From: Hymenobacter ginkgonis
Lineage (GTDB): Bacteria; Bacteroidota; Bacteroidia; Cytophagales; Hymenobacteraceae
Length of the DNA: 64,000 nt
Direction: 5' to 3'
NCBI RefSeq assembly: GCF_009755225.1
Contig: NZ_WQKZ01000008.1
Location: 1-64,000 of the forward strand
A program made the position numbers and the translations under genes. Position 1 is the stretch's first letter, and each line of letters opens with the position of its first letter. Below, piece after piece: positions 25,805 through 34,302 of this stretch. The notes beneath the pieces are model-generated. The model worked only from the letters and a program-made list of their open reading frames with translations, did no database searches and was not told the DNA's origin.

Positions 25805-26275
25805 ATGAAGCACTACCTACTCGCGGCCCTACTTGCCTGCGCTATTCCCACCCTCGCCCAAACTGTACCGCCCGCTGGGCAAGAAGCATCAGAACCGACA
25901 AAAAAAGACAACGTAATTATTCTGCATACTGCTGACAGTGTAGCAACTGCGTACACGAAATTGGGGCGTTTATTATTAGAATCTGGGTATCCGATAGATA
26001 AATCAGATAAGGAGCTTGGCTATATTAATACCGGCTTTAGGGCAACACAAAACCGCACTGTAGAGGCTGCTCTTCGCTTCGCAGTTATTCGAACCACAAC
26101 TGGTGTTTTAATTGAGATTCGCGGTATTTGCAGAGTCCCAACAGCAAAATCAGCTGATATACCAATTGATTTTCGAGGCACATTTGGTAGTCCAGCCGGT
26201 ATTGCATGGGTAGAAATGAATCGTTTGGCGTTAGCTTACAAGGCGCCAACAGTGACCTATAAGCAGCAACACTAA
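25805..26275 (+). CDS. Secreted moron protein within the late operon
   Basis: 156 residues with a clear signal peptide (KHYLLAALLACAIPTLAQT). The mature part is alpha/beta with no known motif. It is the only plus-strand gene inside the structural block and is visibly richer in A and T than its neighbours. Its stop overlaps that of the tape measure gene by two bases. Opposite strand, own composition and export signal make it a lysogenic-conversion (moron) candidate that could act in the host periplasm. Confidence 0.7.
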   Translation: MKHYLLAALLACAIPTLAQTVPPAGQEASEPTKKDNVIILHTADSVATAYTKLGRLLLESGYPIDKSDKELGYINTGFRATQNRTVEAALRFAVIRTTTGVLIEIRGICRVPTAKSADIPIDFRGTFGSPAGIAWVEMNRLALAYKAPTVTYKQQH

Positions 26276-29214
26276 TCCGTAACCTTAGAGCGGAACGTCT
26301 GCGAGCGGCCAACAGCAACCAAATCCTGCCCACGCAGCCTGAATTCAGCGATAACCTTAATCGTCTGCTGCGTGCTCGTCTGGCCGTAGTTGCTGGTAGT
26401 GGGTGAGCTACTGGCGCTGCTACCAGCCGACTTACCCAGATTCGCGGCCGCGCCCTTGGCAATGCCCCCGATGGCTAGCAGGCCCAGGCCCGCCGCAATG
26501 GCCCCGACCCCCGTGAAATTCGCCAGGCTCACTTTCAGCGCTTCAATGCCCAGCCCACTGGCTAGCAGAATGCCACCTAGTTCTGAAGCAATGGTGCCCA
26601 CCGTGCTGAGTAGGGTCTGGAGCAGCGAGTCGCCGATGCTTTGCGTGCCACTAAGCGCATCGCTGAAGGCGGTCGAGATGCCGGCCGCTAAATCCATCAC
26701 GCCCGCCTTCACCACTTGCGTAGCTTGCGAATCCACTACTAACTGCTTGAACTGCGCACTCAATTGCTGCAAGCCCGTATCGAGTGGGCTAAAGCCCTGC
26801 GCCAGCAGGTTTTGAATCGTGTTTTGCAGAATATTCGCCTTGGAGCCGGCCACATCGAAGTTGATGCCCAGCTGCGCCGCGCCATCCACCTCCCGGAAGC
26901 CCTTGCCCAAATTTTCTAATTCCGTCTTCAAAATCTGGAACGGCTTGGGCGCATCCAAAATGGCTTTCATGTTGAGCTTGACGGCGAGGGGTAGCTCGAA
27001 CGGCTTGGCCTGCTTGGCGTAGTCACCAAGCAGGCGCGCTACGTCCTGCGGCAACGTGTCGCCGATGGTCGTAGGCAGAAGCGTTTTAACGCTCGCGGGC
27101 TTGAATTCCAGCGTGCCCCCACTGCCTTTTACCTTATCGAGTTGCCGGCTCAAATTGGCCAGTTCCACGGCAAAACCCTGAAAGGCCCTGGAACTGGTAC
27201 CTACGCCCGCGTCCACCAGGGTTTTCAGGCCTTTTTGCAGCGCATCTACCCGCCGTTCCGTTACTTCCAACTGATTCGGCAAATCGCCCAGCAGCCGGTC
27301 GAGGGCCGTCAGGCGCGACAATTCCAGTCGCAGCTTGGCAATGGCGTCCGCGCCCTTTTTGCCGGTGCCCTCCAGCTCGGCAATCTGCTTTTGCAGGCTA
27401 AGTATCTGGGCATTATCTACTTTGATAGCGCCTACGGTGGTTTCCGTTTCGCGCTGCTCCTGCACTTTCTTCAACTGTTCGCGCAGGTCGGCCAGAATGC
27501 CGCTGGTACGGCCGCCCGCCAGGCCCACGCTCATCAGGGCGCCGGCCAGGCTATCATCCGCCTCGGCCAAGCCATTGGTGGCGCCCTTCAGTTCATCGAC
27601 TAGCTGCTTTTGCTTGAGAAATTCCACGTTGGCCGTAGCCAGGTTGGCTTGCAGCTCCAGCACGGCTTTGCTGCCCGCCCCGAAGGTTTCCAGCGCGCCG
27701 CCACCCGAATCGAAGGTGGCCACTTTGATGCTGCCCGTTTTGTTAAATTCGTCAGCCTGTCGTTTGAGCACCTTGTACTTAGTGCCCAACTCCTCCAGTT
27801 TTTCCGAGGCAGCCGGCAAATTGAGGGCCGCCTGCGCGGCCTTCTGCGCTTGCAGGGCCTGCGTAAACTCCGTAACCGCGCCCGTGCTGATGGCCGTGGC
27901 GTTACCATATTCATCAATGGCGGTGGTGGCGCCGGGCACCGCCGCCGCCAGCTGCTTGATGATGCTGGTTAGTTCGGTTTGTTCATTTGTGGTGAGCACT
28001 GTTTTCGCGCTGAGCTCATTGTAGCGCGCTAGCAGCGGGTTGATGGTGCCCACCAGGTTGTCGGTTTCCTGCGCCTGGGCTTTGTAGGAGTCGAGCGCCC
28101 GTTCGTTGGCCGTGGCCACGTAGTAGGCGCCAGCTGCTAGCGCCGCTAGGCCTACTACTACCAGCCCGATGGGACTTACCAGCGCGCTCAGGCCCGCGCT
28201 GAGCACGGGCACGAGGCTGCTGATCGAGGCAAAACCCGCTTTGATGGCGGGCAGCGCTACCCCCAACGTGCCCAGCCCAACTAGGACCGGGCCCGTAGCC
28301 GCCACCAGGCCCGCGAAGACAACGATGGCCTGCTGCACGCCCTCGGGCAGGCCCGCAAAGGCATCGCCGATAGCCGAGATTTCCTCGCCCAGCTTCTGCC
28401 CTACGTCTTGCAAGTTGAAGGCCTTGGCAATGCCGTCGCCGATTTTGGCGCTGCTCACCAGCAGGGCATCGAGGTCGTTTTCGTAGATGGCCTTGAGGCC
28501 GCCCGTTACCTGGGGCAACTTGCCCAGCTCCTCGGTGAGGATGGCCACAAAATCCTCGCTGCTCTGGCCCTGTTTGGCCAAGGCCTTGGAAATGTCCTCG
28601 CTATCAACCGTGCCGTAGAGCGTTTGCAAAGCGGCCGCTACAGCCGGCGCGGCTTCGATGATGGGGCGCAGGTCCTGGGCCAGCACCTTGCCCTTGGCCG
28701 TCATCTGGGCCAGCTGGGTGGTGACGGTCTGAAACTCGGTGCGGCCGCCGCCCGTCGTAGCGATGGCGTTGGCAAACGCTTTGATTTCCTTAGCCGATTC
28801 CTGAGCGCTGGTGCCCACGGCCCGCAGCCGGATGTCCGCCTGCTCCGCAGTTTCGAGGCCCAGGCCGGGCGCTTTGGCAATCACCTGAAGCTCCTTGATG
28901 CGCTCGCTCGTCTGCTGGGCCGCAATGCCTACCGCGCCCAGGCCCGTAACGCCCTGCTTGCCTAGTTCCTGCTGCGCGATGGCTTGCAGGCCGTTTTTCA
29001 GGCTCTCCAGCTTGGCGCTGGCTACGACGGAAGCCGTACCCAACAGGGCCAATGGCGCACTCACGTAGGTGGTGAGACTGGTACCGATATCCTTGAGGCC
29101 TTCGCTGAATTGCACCAAGCCTTTTAGCTCCTTGCGCGCGTCCGCCATCGCGGCCTTGAAGCCCGAGATTTCGGCACCTAAAACGACGGAGACGGAAGCT
29201 AAAATATCAGACAT
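26272..29214 (-). CDS. Tail tape measure protein
   Basis: 980 residues from the ATG at 29214 (MSDILASVSVVLGAEISGF). N-terminal tape-measure domain (about 50-260, SAPLALLGTASVVASAKLESL and SEDFVAILTEELGKLPQVTGG), hydrophobic segments around 295-390, then long helical regions. It sets tail length and is ejected with the DNA. At about 1.5 angstrom per residue the tail would be near 150 nm. An 11-residue longer start was rejected. Confidence 0.88.
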   Translation of the reverse strand: MSDILASVSVVLGAEISGFKAAMADARKELKGLVQFSEGLKDIGTSLTTYVSAPLALLGTASVVASAKLESLKNGLQAIAQQELGKQGVTGLGAVGIAAQQTSERIKELQVIAKAPGLGLETAEQADIRLRAVGTSAQESAKEIKAFANAIATTGGGRTEFQTVTTQLAQMTAKGKVLAQDLRPIIEAAPAVAAALQTLYGTVDSEDISKALAKQGQSSEDFVAILTEELGKLPQVTGGLKAIYENDLDALLVSSAKIGDGIAKAFNLQDVGQKLGEEISAIGDAFAGLPEGVQQAIVVFAGLVAATGPVLVGLGTLGVALPAIKAGFASISSLVPVLSAGLSALVSPIGLVVVGLAALAAGAYYVATANERALDSYKAQAQETDNLVGTINPLLARYNELSAKTVLTTNEQTELTSIIKQLAAAVPGATTAIDEYGNATAISTGAVTEFTQALQAQKAAQAALNLPAASEKLEELGTKYKVLKRQADEFNKTGSIKVATFDSGGGALETFGAGSKAVLELQANLATANVEFLKQKQLVDELKGATNGLAEADDSLAGALMSVGLAGGRTSGILADLREQLKKVQEQRETETTVGAIKVDNAQILSLQKQIAELEGTGKKGADAIAKLRLELSRLTALDRLLGDLPNQLEVTERRVDALQKGLKTLVDAGVGTSSRAFQGFAVELANLSRQLDKVKGSGGTLEFKPASVKTLLPTTIGDTLPQDVARLLGDYAKQAKPFELPLAVKLNMKAILDAPKPFQILKTELENLGKGFREVDGAAQLGINFDVAGSKANILQNTIQNLLAQGFSPLDTGLQQLSAQFKQLVVDSQATQVVKAGVMDLAAGISTAFSDALSGTQSIGDSLLQTLLSTVGTIASELGGILLASGLGIEALKVSLANFTGVGAIAAGLGLLAIGGIAKGAAANLGKSAGSSASSSPTTSNYGQTSTQQTIKVIAEFRLRGQDLVAVGRSQTFRSKVTD

Positions 29215-29312
29215 GAACGACCGGTTTGCACCTAGGAAATGGGCCAAACCACTGACCCCGAAGCAGTAGTTTGGCCGTTTTCACTAGGTATAGCACACAA
29301 AAAATAACAGGA

Positions 29313-29711
29313 CTAGGATAGGGTATCAAATTCAGCGAGGCGGGCCATCGTGGCGTCGAACGTTTCCTCATCCATCGGCGGCAGCGGGGGCCGGTCACCA
29401 GGCAGGGCGAGGAATTCCTCCGGGGTGAGGGCCACGTCGTTGGGCCCGCGGTGGGCATTGCGCAGGATGGTGGCCACCAGGCGCGTTTGGCGCCATTTCT
29501 CTAATTGGCGCTCTTGCTTGGCCGCCGCCCGCCGCTGGTAGCCGCGGACCATCCAATCGAATTCCGCGAGCGTTAACTCCCAGAATTCGACTGGCTTTAG
29601 CTTTAGCTCACCGAGTGCGAAGCCGAGGTAGCGGTTCCATTCGTGGCTAGCGCTTCGCCGGCTGCGGCTTGGTTCTTGACCTTCACTTTCGCCATGAGCG
29701 AGGTCATCAAC
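29313..29711 (-). CDS. Tail assembly chaperone, -1 frame extension (gpGT-like)
   Basis: The -1 frame is open from the slippery run at 29711 to the stop at 29313, about 132 codons. It includes a conserved-looking stretch, HEWNRYLGFALGELKLKPVE, that lies before the first ATG of this frame (29552) and has no start codon of its own. It can be translated only as a fusion to the upstream frame. The end (LTPEEFLALPGDRPPLPP) is proline-rich. Confidence 0.65.
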   Translation of the reverse strand, partial: VDDLAHGESEGQEPSRSRRSASHEWNRYLGFALGELKLKPVEFWELTLAEFDWMVRGYQRRAAAKQERQLEKWRQTRLVATILRNAHRGPNDVALTPEEFLALPGDRPPLPPMDEETFDATMARLAEFDTLS

Positions 29712-30046
29712 GGGGGGACCGTCACGGCCTCGGTAATAGCTTCGGCCAGGGCGTCAGCATCTTCTCGGCTGAGCGCGTCAATAAAATCGGCCGCTGCATC
29801 TTGGTCGAACCCATTTGGCAGGTCCTCGGCGGGCACGTAGCGCGTGATGGCGCAGCTCACAATGCCGGTGAGCGCTTCGGTGTAGTCATCGCCCAGGACC
29901 TCGCCAAACTCGCTGGGCGCGCGGCCCGTGAGCTTGGAAAAATCACGCATCACATTCATGCCGAAACGAATGGTATGCTGGGCGCCGGCGATGGTAAGCG
30001 TTACTTCGCCGCGGGCGGCGTTGGGGACAGTAGGGGAAGCTTTCAT
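29603..30046 (-). CDS. Tail assembly chaperone, zero frame (gpG-like)
   Basis: 147 residues from the ATG at 30046. Located between the tail tube and the tape measure, like lambda gpG. The N-terminal half (GEVTLTIAGAQHTIRFGMNV) is followed by FSKLTGRAPSEFGEVLGDDY and an Ala/Asp-rich helical end. It should keep the tape measure soluble during tail assembly. A run of six C residues in the codons GTC CCC CCG (29711-29717) is a candidate -1 slippery heptamer joining it to the downstream frame. Confidence 0.7.
   Translation of the reverse strand: MKASPTVPNAARGEVTLTIAGAQHTIRFGMNVMRDFSKLTGRAPSEFGEVLGDDYTEALTGIVSCAITRYVPAEDLPNGFDQDAAADFIDALSREDADALAEAITEAVTVPPLMTSLMAKVKVKNQAAAGEALATNGTATSASHSVS
29711..29717 (-). 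promoter_or_regulatory. Candidate -1 ribosomal slippage site (C CCC CCG)
   Basis: The heptamer reads C CCC CCG in the zero frame and fits X XXY YYZ. After slippage the next codons open the chaperone extension. The heptamer type is rare, so the exact site is tentative; the need for a frame change is stronger. Confidence 0.45.
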
Positions 30047-30081
30047 GAGAAAAAAAGGTAGAAATGAGAGGACTTTCGCCC

Positions 30082-30114
30082 AAAAAGCCCGCCCAGAAAC
30101 TGAGCGGGTTTTTT
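30082..30114. terminator. Terminator after the tail tube gene
   Basis: AAAAAGCCCGC and GCGGGTTTTTT pair around an 11-base loop. It lies just downstream of the major tail gene and should raise tail tube mRNA relative to the chaperone. Confidence 0.65.
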
Positions 30115-30134
30115 GGATGAGAAAGCGGAAAAAC

Positions 30135-30608
30135 TTAAGGAGCCAGCGTCTTGGTGAGCGGCCCGGTGCCTTGCAGGCTGATGGCATAGGTCGCCACGCC
30201 TTTCAATTGGCCTTTGAAGCTGGATTTGGTGATGATGGCCAGGCCCGAATACCAGGCGCTGCCCTTGGCGCCGCCAATCTGGTAGCGTATCTGCACGGTA
30301 GTACCGGCCAACTGCATGTCGAGAAAATTTTCGGCCGTCACGTTGTCGTCGGCGTCGGTGAGCCCGGGGCCACTGACATCATTGGTGGCTTGGCGCACGT
30401 TGAGCGTGCCGCCCATTGTCCAGCCACTCTGTCCGCCAATGAACTCCTTGAAAACACCGCTAGCGATGCAGGTGGCTTCGTCCGTTTCGGTGTCCACGTC
30501 AAAAGTGGAATCCGTGAGGCAGCCAACGAGCACGTATTTGAGTGCCGCGGCCACCATTTTTTGTACAGCCAGGCCGACGTCTTTGCCTTTAACTGGGGTA
30601 AGTGCCAT
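30135..30608 (-). CDS. Major tail (tube) protein
   Basis: 157 residues and beta-rich, with the pattern of tail tube proteins of long non-contractile tails (MALTPVKGKDVGLAVQKM, TFDVDTETDEATCIASGVFKE, GWTMGGTLNVRQATND). It lies directly before the chaperone pair. A leader with GCAGAAAAAAG complementary to CTTTTTTCTGC, shared with the capsid gene, precedes the ATG. A terminator follows. Confidence 0.75.
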   Translation of the reverse strand: MALTPVKGKDVGLAVQKMVAAALKYVLVGCLTDSTFDVDTETDEATCIASGVFKEFIGGQSGWTMGGTLNVRQATNDVSGPGLTDADDNVTAENFLDMQLAGTTVQIRYQIGGAKGSAWYSGLAIITKSSFKGQLKGVATYAISLQGTGPLTKTLAP

Positions 30609-30640
30609 AAGATTTTTGCAGAAAAAAGTGAGAGGGTGAA

Positions 30641-31018
30641 TTAGGGCAGTTCTACCAGGTAGTCGAGGCTGCGAAACAGGCAGGCCGCCTGCGGGTCGTG
30701 GTGGTCCTGCTGGTTGTCGATTTCCAGGCTCACGCCCGGTTCAGGCTCGGCGTAGTCCAGCACCGTCCGAAAGGCTGACGTGAGGACAGCTAATTGCTCG
30801 TAGGTGTCAGCAAACAAGCTCAGCTGCACCCGGGCCACATCGCCCAGCTGGCAGGTTTTGCTACTACCAGCTTCCGGCCCACGGTTGATAAGTTGATAGC
30901 AACAGTAGGGCCGTGGCGTGCCCTGCGGCGCTACCAAAGGGTAGATGCGCTTACCTACCAAGGCCACCACCGCAGGGGCCTGGCTGAGCAGGGAATTAAG
31001 GAGCGCGCCGGGTTCCAC
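30641..31018 (-). CDS. Tail completion protein (DUF3168 type)
   Basis: 125 residues with a GTG start at 31018 that overlaps the upstream stop by one base. The pattern LLNSLLSQAPAVVALVGKRIYPLVAPQGTPRPYCCYQLI followed by RVQLSLFADTYEQL is that of DUF3168/gpU-like proteins, which cap the tail at the head side. Confidence 0.72.
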   Translation of the reverse strand: MEPGALLNSLLSQAPAVVALVGKRIYPLVAPQGTPRPYCCYQLINRGPEAGSSKTCQLGDVARVQLSLFADTYEQLAVLTSAFRTVLDYAEPEPGVSLEIDNQQDHHDPQAACLFRSLDYLVELP

Positions 31019-31515
31019 TACTTAAAAACTGATTTAAATTCTGATTCAATGATGATTCGACATTCGTCTTTGATGATGCCAATGGCCTCGTCTTTCTTAC
31101 TATCGAAGGCCGGCCGCATAAAAGGCTTGGCCGCCGCGCCCGGGTGGTGCACCTCTTCGACGAACACGTTACCGCGCAGGTGCAAGTGCCCGCCGGCCGC
31201 CTTGGCTCGGATGATGTGCGGCGCCGTGCCGTATTCCACTAGGTGCCCGGCGTAGCCTTTGTAGCGCCCCCCGCGCCGAGGCCCGACGTACACCTGCTCA
31301 CCGCGGCCCTGGCCCCGTCCGGGGATAGTACCAATGCTTTTTTGCAGGTCGCCGTCTTCTTTAGAAACCAATTCCTGCGCTCGTTGAATAATGGGTTTAG
31401 CAGCTTTATTCAGAATGCCGCGCACCACTTTATTGCTGAGCTTCTTATCGCCCGCTAGGCCATCGAGCACTTGCATCAACTCGTTGACGCCTTCAAATGC
31501 CAGGTTCTTACCCAC
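31018..31515 (-). CDS. HK97 gp10-like head-tail connector
   Basis: 165 residues, GTG start. The HK97-gp10 family pattern is visible: a helical N-terminus (NELMQVLDGLAGDKKLSNKV), a central G-rich stretch ending HLVEYGTAPHIIRAK, and a C-terminal PFMRPAFDSKKDEAI. It completes the tail or head-tail joint. It overlaps the upstream gene by eight bases. Confidence 0.78.
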   Translation of the reverse strand: MGKNLAFEGVNELMQVLDGLAGDKKLSNKVVRGILNKAAKPIIQRAQELVSKEDGDLQKSIGTIPGRGQGRGEQVYVGPRRGGRYKGYAGHLVEYGTAPHIIRAKAAGGHLHLRGNVFVEEVHHPGAAAKPFMRPAFDSKKDEAIGIIKDECRIIIESEFKSVFK

Positions 31516-31831
31516 GGGCGTAAGCGGTTAGGATGAGGCCCACGCGCCGGCCGAATTCGCTGACGCTGATGAGCTGATAAGTAGTGCCTTCAAACACAAG
31601 CTGCCAGGTGGGCTGCACATCGGGCCGGTAGCGGATGGTAAACTCCTGACGCTGGGTAGCCGTGAGCTGGTCACCGATAAAGCCCTCAGCGCCCGGCAAG
31701 GGCTTGACCTGCGCCCACACTTGGGCCACATCGGCGTACTGCTGCTGCTGGCCCGGCCCGCCGTACTCGTTGGCGGGGGCGGGGGTTGGGATTTGCAGGG
31801 TGATGAGGCGGTCGCACTTGCCGAAGTTCAT
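31508..31831 (-). CDS. Head closure protein (SPP1 gp16 / HK97 gp9-like)
   Basis: 107 residues with a short beta-barrel pattern: MNFGKCDRLITLQIP, YADVAQVWAQVKPLPGAEGF, ATQRQEFTIRYRPDVQPTW and GTTYQLISVSEFGRR. This matches phage head-tail adaptor proteins. Starts overlap (ATGA) with the small gene upstream. Confidence 0.75.
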   Translation of the reverse strand: MNFGKCDRLITLQIPTPAPANEYGGPGQQQQYADVAQVWAQVKPLPGAEGFIGDQLTATQRQEFTIRYRPDVQPTWQLVFEGTTYQLISVSEFGRRVGLILTAYARG

Positions 31832-31995
31832 TTTTTGAAATAGCTTTTAACGTATTGCCAAGCGGCCCAGCAATACACTTTCCAGCGGGTTACTTTAAGT
31901 TCAATAGTTACCGAGGTCGGAGTTTTATTAAGCTGAGTGACATACTTCACGCCCCATACTCCAGTACCACGCGTTTTTTTTGGATGCAGATTCAT
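31828..31995 (-). CDS. Small basic protein (55 aa) between connector genes
   Basis: 55 codons: MNLHPKKTRGTGVWGVKYVT, then a strand-forming middle (TSVTIELKVTRW) and a basic end (YVKSYFKK). It is joined to both neighbours by ATGA overlaps (31992-31995 and 31828-31831). This is strong evidence that it is translated even though it is short. The function is unknown; the position suggests a head-tail joint component. Confidence 0.75.
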   Translation of the reverse strand: MNLHPKKTRGTGVWGVKYVTQLNKTPTSVTIELKVTRWKVYCWAAWQYVKSYFKK

Positions 31996-32354
31996 AGCGT
32001 CGGCTCCCTCAAAATATTCATCAGCGCTTTGCAGGTTTGCGGCACCTCCGTCACGTTCAGCCCGACAGCCACACTGCCCCGATTCTCATACCAGTGGCCG
32101 AGTAAAAGCAGCAACCACTGCACGCCTATCAACTGCTCGCGGGCAGTGAGCACGGTGGGGTCTACAAAAACTGCCAGCATCGCAGCGCCTACCAACACGG
32201 TGGTAGTGGGCTCATTTTCTTCCGGGAACCGCTTCTTGCTGGTATGCTCGAAGGTGGCCACCGCCGTGCTCAGGTAAAGGCGCAACAGGTCATCTTCGGG
32301 CCCTTCGGCCGCGTCGAGTTTAAGATGAGCCTTTACCTGAGCGAGGGTGAGCAT
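31992..32354 (-). CDS. Head-tail connector, HK97 gp6-like
   Basis: 120 residues. It has the helical pattern of gp6-type adaptor proteins (MLTLAQVKAHLKLD, DDLLRLYLSTAVATFEHTSKK, then QLIGVQWLLLLLGHWYENR), which bind below the portal. It overlaps the 55-aa gene by four bases. Confidence 0.82.
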   Translation of the reverse strand: MLTLAQVKAHLKLDAAEGPEDDLLRLYLSTAVATFEHTSKKRFPEENEPTTTVLVGAAMLAVFVDPTVLTAREQLIGVQWLLLLLGHWYENRGSVAVGLNVTEVPQTCKALMNILREPTL

Positions 32355-32363
32355 AATGGGCGA

Positions 32364-32816
32364 TTATTCGGCGGTTTCGGTGGCGGTTTCGGCGAATTTG
32401 CCTTCAATCAACTCCTTAGCGAAGTCGGCATTGATGGTGGTCACCGCACCAGGAAAAGCACCGAGCATGGGGTGCGAGCGCAGCACCTTGATGGTAGCAG
32501 TTTCGCCCACAATGGCCTTAGCAGCCTTTGCAGCCTCATCAAGCACGGTATTGACCAAATCCTTAGTCTTTTCGACCACTTTCTTAGCAGTTTCGCCCGC
32601 TTTCTCTGCCTTTTCCTTCGTTTTAGCGCCTTTTGCGTCCGGGTTTGCGGGCTTATCACCCTCTGTTACCTCCACTTTACCAGCGCCATCGGCCGTATCG
32701 GCGCCCGATTTAGCTGCATCAACAGTGGGGTTGGTGCTGTCTTGCGCACCGGTTTCGCCAGCAGTACCGCCGGCTTTGGCAGCGATTATGCCCGCCTGAG
32801 CATGAGAATCCGACAT
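32364..32816 (-). CDS. Ala/Lys-rich helical protein next to the capsid gene
   Basis: 150 residues from the ATG at 32816. A disordered, Ala/Gly/Asp-rich front is followed by a lysine-glutamate coiled-coil stretch (about 70-100) and a small C-terminal domain (TIKVLRSHPMLGAFPGAVTT). It sits between capsid and connector. A head decoration or head-fibre role is possible, but no family is recognised. Confidence 0.5.
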   Translation of the reverse strand: MSDSHAQAGIIAAKAGGTAGETGAQDSTNPTVDAAKSGADTADGAGKVEVTEGDKPANPDAKGAKTKEKAEKAGETAKKVVEKTKDLVNTVLDEAAKAAKAIVGETATIKVLRSHPMLGAFPGAVTTINADFAKELIEGKFAETATETAE

Positions 32817-32858
32817 GAGATTGAAAATGAGGGTGAAAACCAGACTTCTGGCACCCAC

Positions 32859-32893
32859 AAGGCCCCGCCTGCGCTAGGCAGACGGGGCTTTTT
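32859..32893. terminator. Terminator after the capsid gene
   Basis: GGCCCCGCCTG pairs imperfectly with CAGACGGGGC and is followed by TTTTT on the plus strand. A-rich bases on the other side are weak. It separates the capsid gene from the following gene. Confidence 0.5.
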
Positions 32894-32910
32894 AGCCGGT
32901 TTAATTAGGT

Positions 32911-34266
32911 TTAGGCGGCCTGCGGGATAGTGGCGATGATATCTTTCACAGCTGCGAAAGCCTTGGCCCGCTGCACCAGCACGTCAAAGAAGGATTGCAG
33001 AATGATGCGTACCTCGCCCTTGGTAGCCAGGGTGTAGGGGTCTACCGTGATGTCGAGGCCGCCCCACTGGCCGATGAGCAGGTCACGCCAGTTGCCGAAA
33101 ATGCCTGCCGACAAGTTGGTGCCTGTGCCCTTAGTCAAATTCTTCGGTACCAGCGAGGTCACAGCCGCGCGGGTGGCTAGCACCTGGCCGTTGTCGCTCA
33201 TCAGGAAGATGCCCGTGCCGGAATCAACCTTCGTGTTGAGCAGCGTAGCCTTCGTGAGGACGTTGAAGAGGAAACCAGGCGAATCCATGCGGATGTTCTG
33301 GTCTTCAACCAGGGCCTGCATACCAATGAGCATGGCGCGGGTAGGCGCGCCGCCGTTGGTGCCGAGCGCCAAGCTGTTAATGCCGTCCGTCTGAAGGATG
33401 CCCTTCGGCTGGTTGTTGGTGCCGCTACCATTAATGGCCGCCACTTCCAGGGCCTCCATAATGCTGTTTTCCAGGTCGGTGCGCAGCATGGCCTCTACCG
33501 AGGGCGCAGTCTGAGCCAGGAATTGCAGCGAGCGCACGGCGAACGTACCCAGACGGTGCGGGGTCATGTCGGCCGAGCCGAACTTTTGGTTCGACTTGTC
33601 GAGCTCATCAATCTCGCCTTTCCAGGTCGAGGTAGCGCCTTGCGTCTGGCTGGGCACGCCGACGTTGCCGGTCAGGCCAGTCAGGAACTGCGCACCGAGC
33701 TCGCGCAGCACGGTGTTTGGACGTGAGAGGTCGATAACGGGGCGCAAGGTGCGCGCCACTACGGCCGCGCCGTCTTCGGGCTGGGTGAAGGCTCCACCAC
33801 CAGCCGTAACGCCGTTGTCGCGCTGCTCTGCGCCGCCACCGATGAGCATTTGCGGCACGCCAACACCTTTCAGGGGCTCGCCAGCAGCACGGGCCTCTTT
33901 GGCTGCCTCTTCGTGCATTTCCTTTTCCAGGCCTTCCAGCTTGCCACCGCCGGGGTAGCCGGGCGCCGACCGCACGGCTTTCAGCAGCGAGTACTTGGCT
34001 AGACTGCGGGCCTCACTGGTGTTGTGGTTGTTAACTGGCAGCGAGCGGCTAGCGGCTTCGGCATCGAGGCGCTCCTGCTCTTCAGCCTGTAGAATCTGGG
34101 TAGCCAGGCTACGCACTTCGGTCATGGCCGCGTCGTAGGTGGCCGTTTCTTCAGCCGTCATGCTGCGAGCTTGCGCGCCGCCATCGCCGCGGGCGGCGTT
34201 GAACGGTACACGGGCACGGGCCAAGGCTGCGTCACGCCGCTCACGCAGCTGTTGCAAGTAATTCAT
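32911..34266 (-). CDS. Major capsid protein, HK97 fold
   Basis: 451 residues. The helical N-terminal part (about 1-110) is a delta (scaffold) domain normally removed by the protease. The HK97 capsid domain follows (VVARTLRPVIDLSRPNTVLRELGA, QFLAQTAPSVEAMLRTDLEN, ILQTDGINSLALG and IFGNWRDLLIGQWGGLDITVDPYT). It forms the head shell. The leader shares the GCAGAAAAAAG...GAGAGGGTG block with the tail tube gene. Confidence 0.9.
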   Translation of the reverse strand: MNYLQQLRERRDAALARARVPFNAARGDGGAQARSMTAEETATYDAAMTEVRSLATQILQAEEQERLDAEAASRSLPVNNHNTSEARSLAKYSLLKAVRSAPGYPGGGKLEGLEKEMHEEAAKEARAAGEPLKGVGVPQMLIGGGAEQRDNGVTAGGGAFTQPEDGAAVVARTLRPVIDLSRPNTVLRELGAQFLTGLTGNVGVPSQTQGATSTWKGEIDELDKSNQKFGSADMTPHRLGTFAVRSLQFLAQTAPSVEAMLRTDLENSIMEALEVAAINGSGTNNQPKGILQTDGINSLALGTNGGAPTRAMLIGMQALVEDQNIRMDSPGFLFNVLTKATLLNTKVDSGTGIFLMSDNGQVLATRAAVTSLVPKNLTKGTGTNLSAGIFGNWRDLLIGQWGGLDITVDPYTLATKGEVRIILQSFFDVLVQRAKAFAAVKDIIATIPQAA

Positions 34267-34302
34267 TGTTTTTGCAGAAAAAAGGTGAGAGGGTGAAAAA
34301 AC

